A program made the translations under genes and the position numbers. A DNA stretch of 64,000 nucleotides from Narthecium ossifragum (lineage: Eukaryota > Streptophyta > Magnoliopsida > Dioscoreales > Nartheciaceae), in assembly GCA_963920575.1 (NCBI GenBank), contig OY986966.1:24209717-24273716 (forward strand), read 5' to 3'. A model generated the notes under the pieces. The model was not told the origin of the DNA. It worked only from the letters and a program-made list of their open reading frames with translations, and did no database searches. Positions 21,001-32,700 of the stretch are shown piece after piece; the stretch's first letter is position 1; each line of letters starts with the position of its first letter.

Positions 21001-23562
21001 TGAAATTGCTTTAGCACTTCTCAATTGACCTTCATATGCCTTTGCTACTTTTCCCTTTTCAAAAACCTTAAGATTCTTAAGCTCAACACTCTAAGGATGA
21101 AGAATTCAAATGCAATTCTCAGGTCCCAATAGATCCAGAAGAAACACCATACTTTAAGAAAAATGAGCCTTCTTAGATTTGCAAAATATGCAAGTATTTT
21201 TTTAACCTCATATCTCAAAATGACACTTATAACTCACAATAAGTTATTACAGTTCTAAGCACTGCATGAATATGGAGATGATTATTTCTGCATTAACTGG
21301 TTAGAAATTTCTAAGATGCTCCTTTGCACTTTGAAAACTCCAAGATTTTTCGTCAAATGTACTGTGTGCATCCATATCGCAGACTCCATGCCTCCCACTA
21401 TATATAAAATGTAAAGCAAGATTATGTCCATCAAAGAAAAAACTTTTCAAACAAAAATTCTCTTTCTCTACTCTTATCCTATTGGTGAACTCCTGTCATA
21501 CCTAGGGTCATCTTAGGCAAGCCATGAAATAGAGGCTGGTTCAATCTAGTTCTAAGTTGAGACGATGAATAAGGTACTAACAAAAACTGACACTTGCATG
21601 AACATAGAGATCAGTGATTTTGTGTGGCTTATGCAGCCAACATGAAAGTTCGTTTTCTCTCACATTACTCTTAATTCCTATACAAACCCCTCTCATTCAG
21701 TGTTCTGTTCTCTTAAACATGATTTCCAGTCCTTTACTATGATCCTCTCAACAATGAACCTCATCAATACAATCAACTCATCAACTTAGATGCCCTTAAC
21801 TCTCAATATTGATAAGGTGTCAACGTACAAGCAGGTGGATAATGAAATGCATATAGACAAAGACACAAATCTAAAATATATTCTTGCACAAAAGCAGTGA
21901 TTGCCCTCTTACTGAGATTTCTCTTAAGATCCAAGCTAGTATTGAGGAATGTATGCTAGCACCATTATCCACACTACAGCCATCAATACCTAACAGATAA
22001 ACGTTAATCTAGATGGAGAGGACAACGCTATGTGTTGTAGAGGTCAGAGGACGTGTTGCACATATCATAATATGGAGAGGCTGGATATCCAACGTTTTTC
22101 ACATTCAATGCATCTGGTTTGATAAAGAAAACTATCCAATATGGGGGATTGGCCCTGTTCTTACCAAACTATGAGCTTTAAGAGTGTCTTAGGTCCTTGC
22201 AGAAGTGTAGGATTCACCAGGAGAGAGCCCTTGCACAAGTGGAGGTCAAGCAAAAGAGTCCAGCATTTTTCTACTAATTAGTTGATTCATTGAGTAGAAT
22301 CCTATTATGATTCAAGTTCTATTACTTGGTCTCTTTAGGATTGACATTGTTAGGTATAAATAAGGTTCCTGGTGGACGCAAGTAATGGAAAATTACCATC
22401 TATTTTTGAGTTTAACAATATAATTGGATGCTCCCTTCTTGTTCATGGATTCTAGTACCCTGATGGATCTCAGTAATCATCTCCTCCAATGCAGGATGTT
22501 CAGCTTGTTTCCCACACCTTCTCCAACTTTACTGTAAAAATATAGCTAGTGCCATTAAGTTTTATACTTTTGCTTTCTCGCCTCGAGTAATTAATCAGAA
22601 ACTTAAAATCCTCTCATTATATAAAATTATAAACCACGATCTATGTCTGAGAATCCCTTCTTTGTTTAGCCAATCTATAATCACTATCAACCAAATTGTT
22701 GTTCTGCAGATTTGTCCCCTTATCCTCTTAATCCCGAAAACATAGACCTAAAGTTGACTCTTCGCTATCTTTGGGTCCTCATGAAAGAACCCAACAATTC
22801 TTTGCTGTCTAAATTATAAAAGCACATAAAATATTTCAATCAAATTGCTGTAACCAGAGATGATCATTAAACTAAACCAAAACATATGCCACATACAAGA
22901 TACTGTCAGCACAAGTACAAACAGAAAGAACATGTGAGATGGTCAGTAAAAGAGGAGAATAATAACACAAAAGCATCAAATTCTAACTAAAATCACAACA
23001 CCATCGAGACCGCAAAATGTCAACAAGTAGGAAATTAAAATCCAATTTGCCACGCATTAGATACACCTCTAAATGAGCATAAGGGCAAGAAATTCGTTTA
23101 CCTCCCATCGACCAACGAATCATAAATAAAAGAAACCAGATGCTGATCCGGGTTGTCCTCATCGCGCTCGAGCCGGATCGTGTCCTTGTGCACGTTCACA
23201 TCATTCTTGATGGTCTTCGCCTGCTGATGCTCCACATACGGAGGAGCAGGAGGCGTGGGCGTCCAAGGAGGACGAGAAGCCGACGGCGACGAGGTGGAGA
23301 ACCACGCGCCCCCATGGCTACCGGGGTTGTACCTTACGGGGTAATTCTGGCCGATGCCCCCCTGCTGGGGGCAGTAATTGTAGGGAGGTGGCAGGGGGTA
23401 GGGCTGGGCATAGCCGGATGGAGGAGGCAGCGCAGGCGGAGGAGGGTAGGAAGCGGATGGTGGGGGAGGGGGGTTTTGGTAATGGTGGTGGTGGTGGGAG
23501 TGGGGGTAGTAGTAGTCATCATCCCTCCTCCGTCTTCTACTAGCGCTTGGGAAAAGCCCCAT
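18017..23562 (-). CDS. LOG2/LUL-type RING finger E3 ubiquitin ligase (three exons)
   Basis: Coding exons on the minus strand: 23562-23102, 18795-18288 and 18130-18017, with GT-AG borders and matching phases, total 360 residues. Residues 1-120: MG start followed by S at position 6, a possible N-myristoylation signal as in LOG2, then Arg-rich, His- and Pro/Tyr-rich disordered sequence. About 120-300: the conserved DAR2-type region ([52 protein letters not shown]). C-terminus: a C3HC4 RING ([42 protein letters not shown]). Family members ubiquitinate targets at membranes, LOG2 acting in amino-acid export; the substrate here is unknown. The first intron is 4.3 kb and holds a small MITE. Length and domain order match the family (about 360-390), so the gene looks intact. 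Confidence 0.93.
19051..19230. mobile_element. Tourist-like MITE (PIF/Harbinger type), 180 bp
   Basis: Termini GGGCCTGTTTGGCAG and its exact reverse complement CTGCCAAACAGGCCC, flanked by TTA at 19048-19050 and 19231-19233. TTA duplication and this end sequence are typical of Tourist MITEs. It lies in the first intron of the RING ligase gene. Confidence 0.9.
19231..23101. other. Remainder of the large intron
   Basis: AT-rich sequence with no coding frame above about 60 codons and no repeat pair that I could identify. It may hold old degraded mobile DNA, but nothing can be supported by reading. Confidence 0.5.
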
Positions 23563-24383
23563 CGGAGGAAGAGGTCGTATTCTACGGCTTGGTTAGGGTG
23601 AGATCGAATGGGGATGATGGATGGGCGGCGGGAGGAGAAAGAGGAGCCATTGCGGGGGGGGTGGTGGTGGTTGGAACTTGGAACCGTGGAATAGAATAGA
23701 ATAATAGATTGGAACGGTCGCGTGGTGAGTAGTGAGTGAGCAGGTGTGGAAGAGGAAAATGGAGGGCCCAAGGGACTACCGGACTAGTGATTTATTTGCA
23801 CGTGTTGTTTCCCGGTCTGGTGAATAAAGGTTGAAGTGAACGACTTGGAAGCTTCCAAGAATATATGACCGAGAAAACCACTGCCGTGATTCACGGCGTT
23901 TACGACTTAATCAAGAAACGTTTTTTTTTTTTTTTTTTTGCCTCTCTCACCTCCTATTAATAATCTAATCGTTTATTCCATGAGAGGATATGTTCAAAGA
24001 AAATGTTAGATTTTAATGCGACGGTCTTAATTATCTAATAACTATCTTCTATATTTAGATAACTATAACTATGTTGCATATACAAAGGAGCAAAATTGTC
24101 TTTTGATTTTTCTTCTAACCTTCCGTTGACTTCTCCAATGAGGTTACCAAACACATGCAAACGGACCCGAGGAACAAAGCACGTCCCCTTTGAAACTTAT
24201 TTTACATTAGTAATTACTAATCGGCCGCAGTCGCATTTGGCGTCTTTGAAAACATCCTTATTTGACATGTCCAGTATTTTAATTTCATTTTACATTTTTG
24301 ATACATTTATAGTTTAGTGTGATGTTAGTTTACCACCCCGTAGTTTTAAAAATGTAGTTTATTATCTTATATTTTATGTGACG
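23563..24383. other. Upstream region of the RING ligase gene
   Basis: 5' flank and promoter of the minus-strand gene, with a run of about 19 T near 23921-23939. Frames over 23334-23771 are shadows of the exon and GC-rich leader. Right of about 23940 it is AT-rich and non-coding up to the target duplication of the LTR element. Confidence 0.5.
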
Positions 24384-24388
24384 GCGTG

Positions 24389-25622
24389 TGTTAGCAATAA
24401 ATATAGCCATTTGTGCGATCAATGGCAATTTCATAAATATTGTCAATCGGTCAAAAGATACTTCGATGTTGACACAGTTAGAGTATTTTGGTCATAACTT
24501 TTACATCAAGTGTCTAAACTGACCGATTCTTGAACCATTGGAAAGAGGACGAAAAGATCTACAACTTTGTTGTTGACGTCATCTCCAAATTCGGTCATTT
24601 GATGTATCAAATTAATAGTCAAATTGTTTAGTGGCAAATTGGCAAATAAAACCAAATGTCCAAATCCAATCGACCAACTTTCCTATCGTCCAAAATAGAC
24701 GATGATGTCATCGCCCAAAATGGACGATGTCGTCCAAATCTCAATCGTCCAGATTCCTATCGCCCATATTTACTAATCGGTCATTAGTGCAGTCTAAGTA
24801 TTTTGGCCATAACTTTCTCATCCGATGTTCAAATTAGACGTTTCTGATACCGTTGAAAAGATAATTTGAAGATCTACAACTTTGATGTTCAGAGTTTTGC
24901 CAAATTCCAAAGTTATCATTGGCAAAAATACAGCGGAAGACAAAAAGCGTTGTTTAGTGGCGGTTCCAGAGCAGTTTTAGACCAGTTATGCAGTTTTGGT
25001 GATTTCCACTTTCAAAGCAACAGTTGCAGCAACTGCATAGTGGTTTCCTGACAGTTTCCAAATCAGTTACCAGAAGCCCTATAAATAGCCAAGAGGAAGA
25101 AGAAAAAAGCCCCCGCCATCAAAGCAAATCAGCTTTTTATCTTTTTATGTAGCATTTTACATTTATCAATGTAGTCTTATTTATCTTAATGAAGCCTTTT
25201 TCATTCCTTTTAATTCCTGCAACGTCCTTCATTTCTAGGAGTAGTGCTACACTAATGTCTTCCATAGGAGTAGAATTATCATATTTTCCTAGGAGTAGTG
25301 CTACCATATTTAATTTCCTAGGAGTAGATCTACCTAAAATAGGAGTAGATTTACCATAGAACCATCACATTTTCCGCTGCCCATTTTTCATTATTCCCAT
25401 TTTCCGCTGCCCATTTTCCATTTTCCAACCTCCATTTTTCATTTTCCATTTCCATCAACTTCATCATCAACCAAAAATATCTTCTTTGTACACTTCAACA
25501 CCTCTGATTCGATCATTCGAAGGAGTAGAACTAAAAACCGCAATCTCCTGATTCTTGAATGTTCTAACAGATTTTGACCTTGATTTCAGTCCCGGTCAAC
25601 GGTCATAATTTCTGTTCTAACA
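24389..25622 (+). repeat. Left LTR
   Basis: 1234 bp. A promoter-like CTATAAATAG is at 25079-25088. The 3' part contains tandem CATTTTCC-type repeats and the block GTAGATCTACC-like AGGAGTAG repeats around 25235-25355. Confidence 0.92.
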
Positions 25623-25627
25623 TTTTT

Positions 25628-25645
25628 TGGCACGCCCGGTGGGAC
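25628..25645 (+). promoter_or_regulatory. Putative primer-binding site
   Basis: TGGCACGCCCGGTGGGAC, five bases after the left LTR. It is shared, with one change, with the LTR at 10334-11447, so it is a family trait. The priming tRNA is not assigned. Confidence 0.65.
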
Positions 25646-27727
25646 CTTGTGTTGAAGCTGTCAAAGAAGAAGGGACAAAAAAGCATCTCTAACAAACATG
25701 GAGAACACCTGCAGCTCCATTAATGGCCTCCCGATCAGCGTCTACACCCCGGAGACGGCCAGCCATCTTCTTCTTGGAGATCTGTTGCCGCCGACGTCGT
25801 CAGGGAGGACACCCCACCATCCGCACCCTCTGCGGAGCAGTTCCAGACGGTTCCAGCGGTTCAAGGTAGGGATCTCAAAGGGAGATCATGCACGATGTGA
25901 AAACTGCAGCAGTTTCAAGCAGTTTAAGGTGGTTCGAGCAGTTCAAGGCAGAGATCCTCCACTTCGGAGCCTTGGAACCCATCTTTCCCACGTTTACGTC
26001 GCCACCCTCAACACCATCATCCTCTGCAATCTCAAACGTCGTCGTCACCAACTCCGGCAGTTTCATTTTCTACCTCCACGACGTGGGAGAACTCCTCTGA
26101 CAACATCAAGATCTCCTTCAACGGCAAACCCATCTTTCCTCCACGATGGCCGCAGGCAGTGCCATAAAGCTAAAGGAGGCGGGATCCAAGACATTTGGTG
26201 AAGCATTGGATTCCAGGCAACAGTGGAGACCACGACGCCCCAGCAGCGGCTTCCTTCAAATAAAAGTCCTCATCGTTGCTACCGTCCTCGGCCTCGAAGG
26301 TCTTCGTCGATGACGGCAATCCGTCGCCGATTGGGGGGGAAACAGAGCAATGCCGAGGTCATCTTCTCCGTCTCCGGCGCGATCTTCACTCGGCTGGCCA
26401 TGGGACGACGGCAGCGGCGGAAGGGAAAACCATGCCTAACTCCTCAGATCGCGGCTTCCTTCGAGCATCCCAGATCCTTCATCGCCGCGCCAACATCGGC
26501 CTCAAAACTTCTATCACTTGGGAAGATGGCAACCTATGGCCGTTGGGGGCAGAACAGAGCAACGTCGGAGTCATCACCTCCGTCTCCGATGCGGTATGGA
26601 ACAACGGCATCGGCGTTATATCGGACGGCAACGACGACAGCGGCAAACATCGAAAGGTTGATGGGTAAGCTGCTCCATCCTTCCCAGCACCCGTCGACGC
26701 CCCAGATTGAATCCCCAGGCAGCGGCCTGCCTCAAGCAAGTCCAGATCTTTACCGTTACTGTAATCTTCAACCTCAAAACTCCCGTCGGTTGGGAAAACA
26801 GAGCAATCTATCGCCGTTTTGGGGGAAACAGGGCATCATCGTTGCTATCATCCTCAACCTCAAGAATACCATCGTTGGGAAAAAATAGAGCAACGCCTCA
26901 ACACCTCCGTCTCCGACGCGGTGCTTACTCGACTGGCCATGGGACGACCGGAGATCCGGTGGATCAGAGGCCGGTGTCCGCCTCCCTCACCCCTGGGTTC
27001 CATCTCCATCCTTGTCACCCTTGCACTTTCACCACCCTGATCATCGCCCATCGCGGAAGATGGAAAAGCAAAGCTTTCTTCATCGCCCGTCAACGACGAT
27101 CCTTCATCGTCGTGGCAACCCATCGCCGTTGGAAAGAACAAATTTCTTCATCGCTCATCAACCATTCTTCATCGGCCACCTTTTCCTTCATTAATCGTTG
27201 AAGCTCATCGCCCAGCCTTTCTTCATCGACCATCGACGACCTTTGCCCAGCTTTGAGCATCGCTCATTGTCGCCCATTGCTCATCGCTCGTCGATGGCTA
27301 TCGCTCAGATTCCTCATCGCTCAACTTTACTCATCGACCAGCTTCACTTATCGATCAATGAAGACCATCGCCCAGCTTTATTCAAACGCCCAGCATTACT
27401 CATTGGTCGATTAAGCCATTCTTCACTTCGACAAAAAATTTGTCATCGACCAAAGCTGAGCAATTTAAAAATTGGTCATCGGCCAAAGCTGAGCGATCAA
27501 GAATTGGTCATCGACCAATGCTTAAAAAATGTTGATCGACCAGGGATTTATAAAAGTGATCGACCAATAATAGCAAATGGTCGACAAAGATGATTGATTG
27601 AATGGTCAATAAAATATGTTTATATGGACGACTCAATTGGTCGACAAAATCGTCCAAAATTGACCGACAAAATCTCCCAAATTGATCAACAGAATAAGGT
27701 CTTTACAAAAATAGGAATATTTTCATA
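25646..27727 (+). other. Interior of the LTR element, no recognised protein
   Basis: The left part contains repeated blocks such as CCGTTGGG...GAACAGAGCAA (at about 26336, 26521, 26796 and 26821) and 'gcgatcttcactcggctggc'-like copies near 26380 and 26925, so it arose partly by internal duplication. From about 27030 to 27690 it is built of CATCGCCCA and GATCGACCAA motifs, the same theme as the LTRs. No capsid or pol motif is present. Confidence 0.6.
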
Positions 27728-27744
27728 AAGACCGGGGGGCAAAA
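27728..27744 (+). promoter_or_regulatory. Polypurine tract
   Basis: AAGACCGGGGGGCAAAA directly before the right LTR, the expected place and composition for plus-strand priming. Confidence 0.7.
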
Positions 27745-29031
27745 TGTTAGCAATAAATATAGCCATTTGTGCGATCAATGGCAATTTCATAAATATTGTC
27801 AATCGGTCAAAAGATACTTCGATGTTGACACAGTTAGAGTATTTTGGTCATAACTTTTACATCAAGTGTCTAAACTGACCGATTCTTGAACCATTGGAAA
27901 GAGGACGAAAAGATCTACAACTTTGTTGTTGACGTCATCTCCAAATTCGGTCATTTGATGTATCAAATTAATAGTCAAATTGTTTAGTGGCAAATTGGCA
28001 AATAAAACCAAATGTCCAAATTCAATCGACCAACTTTCCTATCGTCCAAAATAGACGATGATGTCATCGCCCAAAATGGACGATGTCGTCCAAATCTCAA
28101 TCGTCCAGATTCCTATCGCCCATATTTACTAATCGGTCATTAGTGCAGTCTAAGTATTTTGGCCATAACTTTCTCATCCGATGTTCAAATTAGACGTTTC
28201 TGGTACCGTTGGAAAGATAATTTGAAGATCTACAACTTTGATGTTCAGAGTTTTGCCAAATTCCAAAGTTATCATTGGCAAAAATACAGCGGAAGACAAA
28301 AAGCGTTGTTTAGTGGCGGTTCCAGAGCAGTTTTAGACCAGTTATGCAGTTTTGGTGATTTCCACTTTCAAAGCAACAGTTGCAGCAACTACACAGTGGT
28401 TTCCTGACAGTTTTCAAATCAGTTACCAGAAGCCCTATAAATAGCCAAGAGGAAGAAGAAGAAAAGGCCCCGGCCATCAAAGCAAAACTGCTTTTTATCT
28501 TCATGTAGTCTTTTACATTTATTATCAATGTAGCCTTTTAAATTCAGCAATGAAGCATTTTCCTTCCTTTAAATTCGTGCAACGTCCTTCATTTCTAGGA
28601 GTACTGCTACACTAATGTCTTCCATAGGAGTAGAATTATCATATTTTCCTAGGAGTAGTGCTACCATATTTAATTTCCTAGGAGTAGATCTACCTAAAAT
28701 AGGAGTAGATTTACCATAGAACCATCACATTTTTCGCTGCCCATTTTCCATTATTCCCATTTTCCGCTGCCCATTTTCCATTATTCATGAAATCTCATTT
28801 TCCATTTTCCATCTCCATTTTCCATTTTCCATTATTCCCATTTTCCATTTTCCATTTCCATCAACTCCACCATCAACCACAAAATATCTTCTTTGTACAC
28901 TTCAACACCTCTGATTCGATCATTCGAAGGAGTAGAACTAAAAACCACAATCTCCTGATTCTTCGAATGTGGAAATAGATTTTTGACCTTAATTACAGTC
29001 CCGATCAACGGTCATAATTTCTGTTCTAACA
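27745..29031 (+). repeat. Right LTR
   Basis: 1287 bp. It is longer than the left LTR mainly through an expansion of the TTTTCCATT-type repeat at about 28780-28850. TATA-like CTATAAATAG lies at about 28434. Confidence 0.92.
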
Positions 29032-29036
29032 GCGTG

Positions 29037-29766
29037 ATTTAGGGTCTGATTTCAGACGACGTTATCTCTTTTTGACGAAAAACCACTCACGTGCCAAGCA
29101 TTTTGCATTTTGATATCATGTGGTTTAGTGTAATGACATGGTTTACTACCCTATAGCTTTAAAAATGTATAATAATAGGCTTTAAGATTAAACTGTTGAT
29201 AAAAGATCCTAAACGAATGGAGTAAAGTCGCAAATGTGCTTGCGGTTTTCCATCAAATGAGATAACACCGTCTACGATCATGCCCTAAATCATACCGTTA
29301 TATAAAAATATAGGGTATTCAACTATATTTTTAAAACTATAGAGTATCAAAATGTAAATTATCTTTTATTTAAATTCCAGACATTATTTCATCCAAACTG
29401 AATCTTGATCAAACATTCGATCAAAATTGAAATATGCATTGCTCACATGGTTTTAGACATACACAACATATCTCGAATCGGTTTAATTTATTTATTTATT
29501 ATAAAACTATTTATGGTAGAAATTCGAAAGGAAGTCTTTTACTTCCTAAAATGGGCCAAGTTCGGGCCCATGATGTTTACCAACCAATAAAAGGGGAAGC
29601 GAAAGAGCCGAACTTTCCAAAGGACTTCCACTCCATTCAACCAAGCACGCTAGCGGGATGTCAAGAACGAAGAGGAACTCTTCTTTAGCTTTCCCTTTCG
29701 ACGAGGGTTTTAATAAGTCTTCAACTCCTCCATTCCCTTCTCTGCATCTCATCGACTTCCACTCAA
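29037..29766. promoter_or_regulatory. Upstream region of the first PhzF-like gene
   Basis: AT-rich from 29037 to about 29560, then the probable 5' untranslated leader with TTTCCCTTTCGACGAGGG before the ATG at 29767. No certain TATA box. A related leader (CTC...AAATGGCGAAGAAAGC) precedes the second copy at 42832, but the similarity is lost further upstream. Confidence 0.45.
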
Positions 29767-32700
29767 ATGGCGAAGAAAGCGGTGAGATACGCAGTGGTGA
29801 GCATCCTCCTCCCTCTCTCTCCACTATCTTCTACATGGTTTCCCTCTCCTCTCCCTGATCTATTCTCTACTATACTATTATGCGATTCTTTCTTCTTCAG
29901 ATAGATGCGTTCACCGATGTTCCATTCAAAGGGAACCCGGCAGCCATTTGCCTGCTGGAGGAAGGGGATGTGGCGGATGAGCAGTGGATGCAGTCGGTGG
30001 CCAAGGAGTTTAGCATCTCCCAGACGGCTTTCTTGCGTCGTGCGATCGAGACATCAGCCGATTTGCCCTATTTGAATCCTCGGTTTCATCTCCGGTGGTT
30101 TACTCCTGTTGCTGAGGTTATTTCTCAATTCGATTTGAGTCGAACGTTGCTTAATAAAAAAAAAAGGTGCTTTTTAGAGGAAGGGGACTCATTGCAGCTC
30201 GTAATCATGGTCTCTAACTATTTGTACTGCCATGTTTTTTGGGTTCTTTATCTTGGATAATGACTTCCCTTAAAATTGGTAGTAGAAAGAATGCCAACAT
30301 GTTTCTATCGGCATGAGCCGATTTTGACTTGTATAGACCCCATATGGTTCTCTGCTGATATCTCTCATTGAACCTGTCGGATTTTTGCCAGCTTGGTATG
30401 AACTGGGGTCGCCTGGTAATCCTTGTTTCGAAGTTCCATTTATACGTATGTGATGATAGCCCCGAAGTGTTTCTCGTATGCCTTGATTAAACGATGTGAC
30501 ACATCTGCTGAAATCACTTGTTTAGCCAAGTTAACCAAGATACTGATTGTTTGGTTTCATACAATAGATATTCAGCCTAAGATGAGCTTGTATTGATTAT
30601 GCTGCATTAGAGTGGGTTCATTAAGAACATATTCTGTTCCATAGTGACGCCAAAATTTAGCCTAAGATGAATGCACACTGACTTGGGTTTCTTTTTCGAT
30701 ATTCTTCTGATTTGCTGCTTGCTTTTCTCTCATTTCTTGTGCCTCGATCAACTGCTGTTCTGCCTGATTAAATTGTTCAACCAGGCAGATCAAGCACTAG
30801 GCAACCTTACTTCTTTTGGATATTAAACTTGCAAGCAATCAAAATTCTTCATCTCTCTTTTCTGTGTATTAAGTGACCAGTTTCCTTCATTGGACATTAA
30901 AGACCTTAAAAAGGCTGAACTCAGTGCACTTTTCTTGCAGGTTGACCTTTGTGGACATGCTACTTTAGCTGCTGCGCATCTCCTTTTTGCATCCAGTTCT
31001 GCAAATTGTGATGTGATTGATTTTGTGACGAAATCTGGACTTTTGACAGCCAAGAAAGTCAATAACTTTAAACATCAAGGAATATCCAATGGAACAAATG
31101 GGAAATTCTCTATTGAGTTAGATTTTCCAATGGTTCAAGTGATAGAATGTAATGCAGAGGAGATTCCATCAATTCCAGAAACTTTGAATGGTTTATCAAT
31201 GGTCAGCGTACAAAAGACAGGTGCCGGCGACCTAATTGTAATCCAACATAACTTTCTTTCTATGTACAATTTGTTTAATGGCCTTCCCTTTGCAGACTTT
31301 TTTTTATATCCAGTCTGAATTGGAGGATATGAGGAGCTATACAGCACATTTTGGATCTACTTAACAAACTCTGGAGTTATTTGCATTAATTTCCTGCTAT
31401 TTCTTTGTGGAAGGAAACTTAATTTGTATTGAATAATTCACATGCTTCTAATTGCATGTGGTGCAAAAGCATTGAATCAAATCTGGATGAATGAAACAGG
31501 AATAAAGTGAATAAGTTCCTTGCTTAACTTCTTATTGCAATAATGTAAGAGTTAGCGGATAACAATTATGAATTGAGTGACAGCAAATGGCCTCTCATAT
31601 CATTGTGTATGGGTGATATTGCATAGTTGGCATTGTCATGGTTTTTCCATGTGAAGTCAATCATTTAGCTGCAATACCTTCTCCTTTCGTGCCTATCACA
31701 TTTTAGTCATCTGAGAAAATCATTTAAAAGCTAGGCTTGTGCTCCTGGGGATGCTAATTAGTTCTTGGTGTATAGTCATTTGCTTCAATAATGGTATTGT
31801 GATTACTTTCTGTAGAATTGGGCTAATAATCATTTATAAACTGATAGGTGGAACTTGCTTCTGCAAAGGATGTTGGTGACGTGCAGCCAAATTTTGAAGA
31901 GCTAGAAAAATGCGCTGGGAGAGGAGTTATCATAACCGTTCCTGCCCCTCCTGAGTCTGGATTTGACTTCTTCTCTCGTTTTTTCTGTCCAAAATTGGGA
32001 ATTAATGAGGTACTTTATCTTATATGGATAGACTAAACCATTTTTCTTGAAAGCTTTTTTGTAAGATGATGCATTAAGATAATTTGTCTGATTCTGCTGA
32101 CATTCCCTTTTACAAATTTAGCCGGATCTATGTTTTCCTTTTTATTCTCAAACTATTCTATAAGGGAACAGGTGCTTTTGTCTTGAATCTCAAAGTCTTC
32201 TGCTTTGCAATATAGATTTGCTTCCTTTCACTCTCTTTTAATGAGTTTGAAATTATAGATTTATGTTGTATGAATTACTAACAAAGCAATAATATATCCT
32301 TTGTCTAGTTGTCACCTTTTCAGTTTAAATTAACATGGGTCATTGGACCTTTTCTGATTCTTTTTAATGCATTGGATGTGTGCTTATGCTTTCTTGTGTC
32401 AGTAGTTACAAAAATATTTATATCAGAGTTAGCAATATTGATTTTCTTGGGCATAAGAAGTTTATGACTTCTGAATATGAAATGCTTATATCCGCTACTT
32501 TTCCTAGCAAGTTTGATTTTTGTTTTGGGCATGTTTGGTTGCTGAGAAGTGAGCTGAAGTGCAGTGACTTCTGAGGAGTGAAGTGAAGTGACTTCTGGAG
32601 GGTTTCTGAGTTTTGGTGTTTGGTTGATATTTGAAGTGGAATATGGTCACCCCCAACTATTTAATATTTTAATAATTTCCCTATATTAAAATATTAAAAA

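Larger units (their letters stand above)
24389..29031 (+). mobile_element. Complete non-autonomous LTR retrotransposon, target duplication GCGTG
   Basis: Two direct LTRs (24389-25622 and 27745-29031) begin TGTTAGCAATAAATATAGC and end TCTGTTCTAACA. The element is flanked by identical GCGTG at 24384-24388 and 29032-29036. A primer-binding region follows the left LTR (25628-25645) and a purine tract AAGACCGGGGGGCAAAA precedes the right LTR (27728-27744). The 2.1-kb interior has no recognisable Gag, protease, integrase or reverse transcriptase; its frames (for example 25698-26201 and 26223-26888) are Ser/Arg/Pro-rich with no domain. It is therefore a LARD-like or similarly gene-less element that would depend on another element's proteins. 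The first 600 bp of the two LTRs show only a few differences, so insertion is fairly recent. Confidence 0.92.

Noticed and set aside
25698..27593. Frames of 130-221 codons inside the LTR element as possible Gag
   Set aside because: No capsid, zinc knuckle, protease or reverse transcriptase motif, and the frames are made of internally duplicated DNA.
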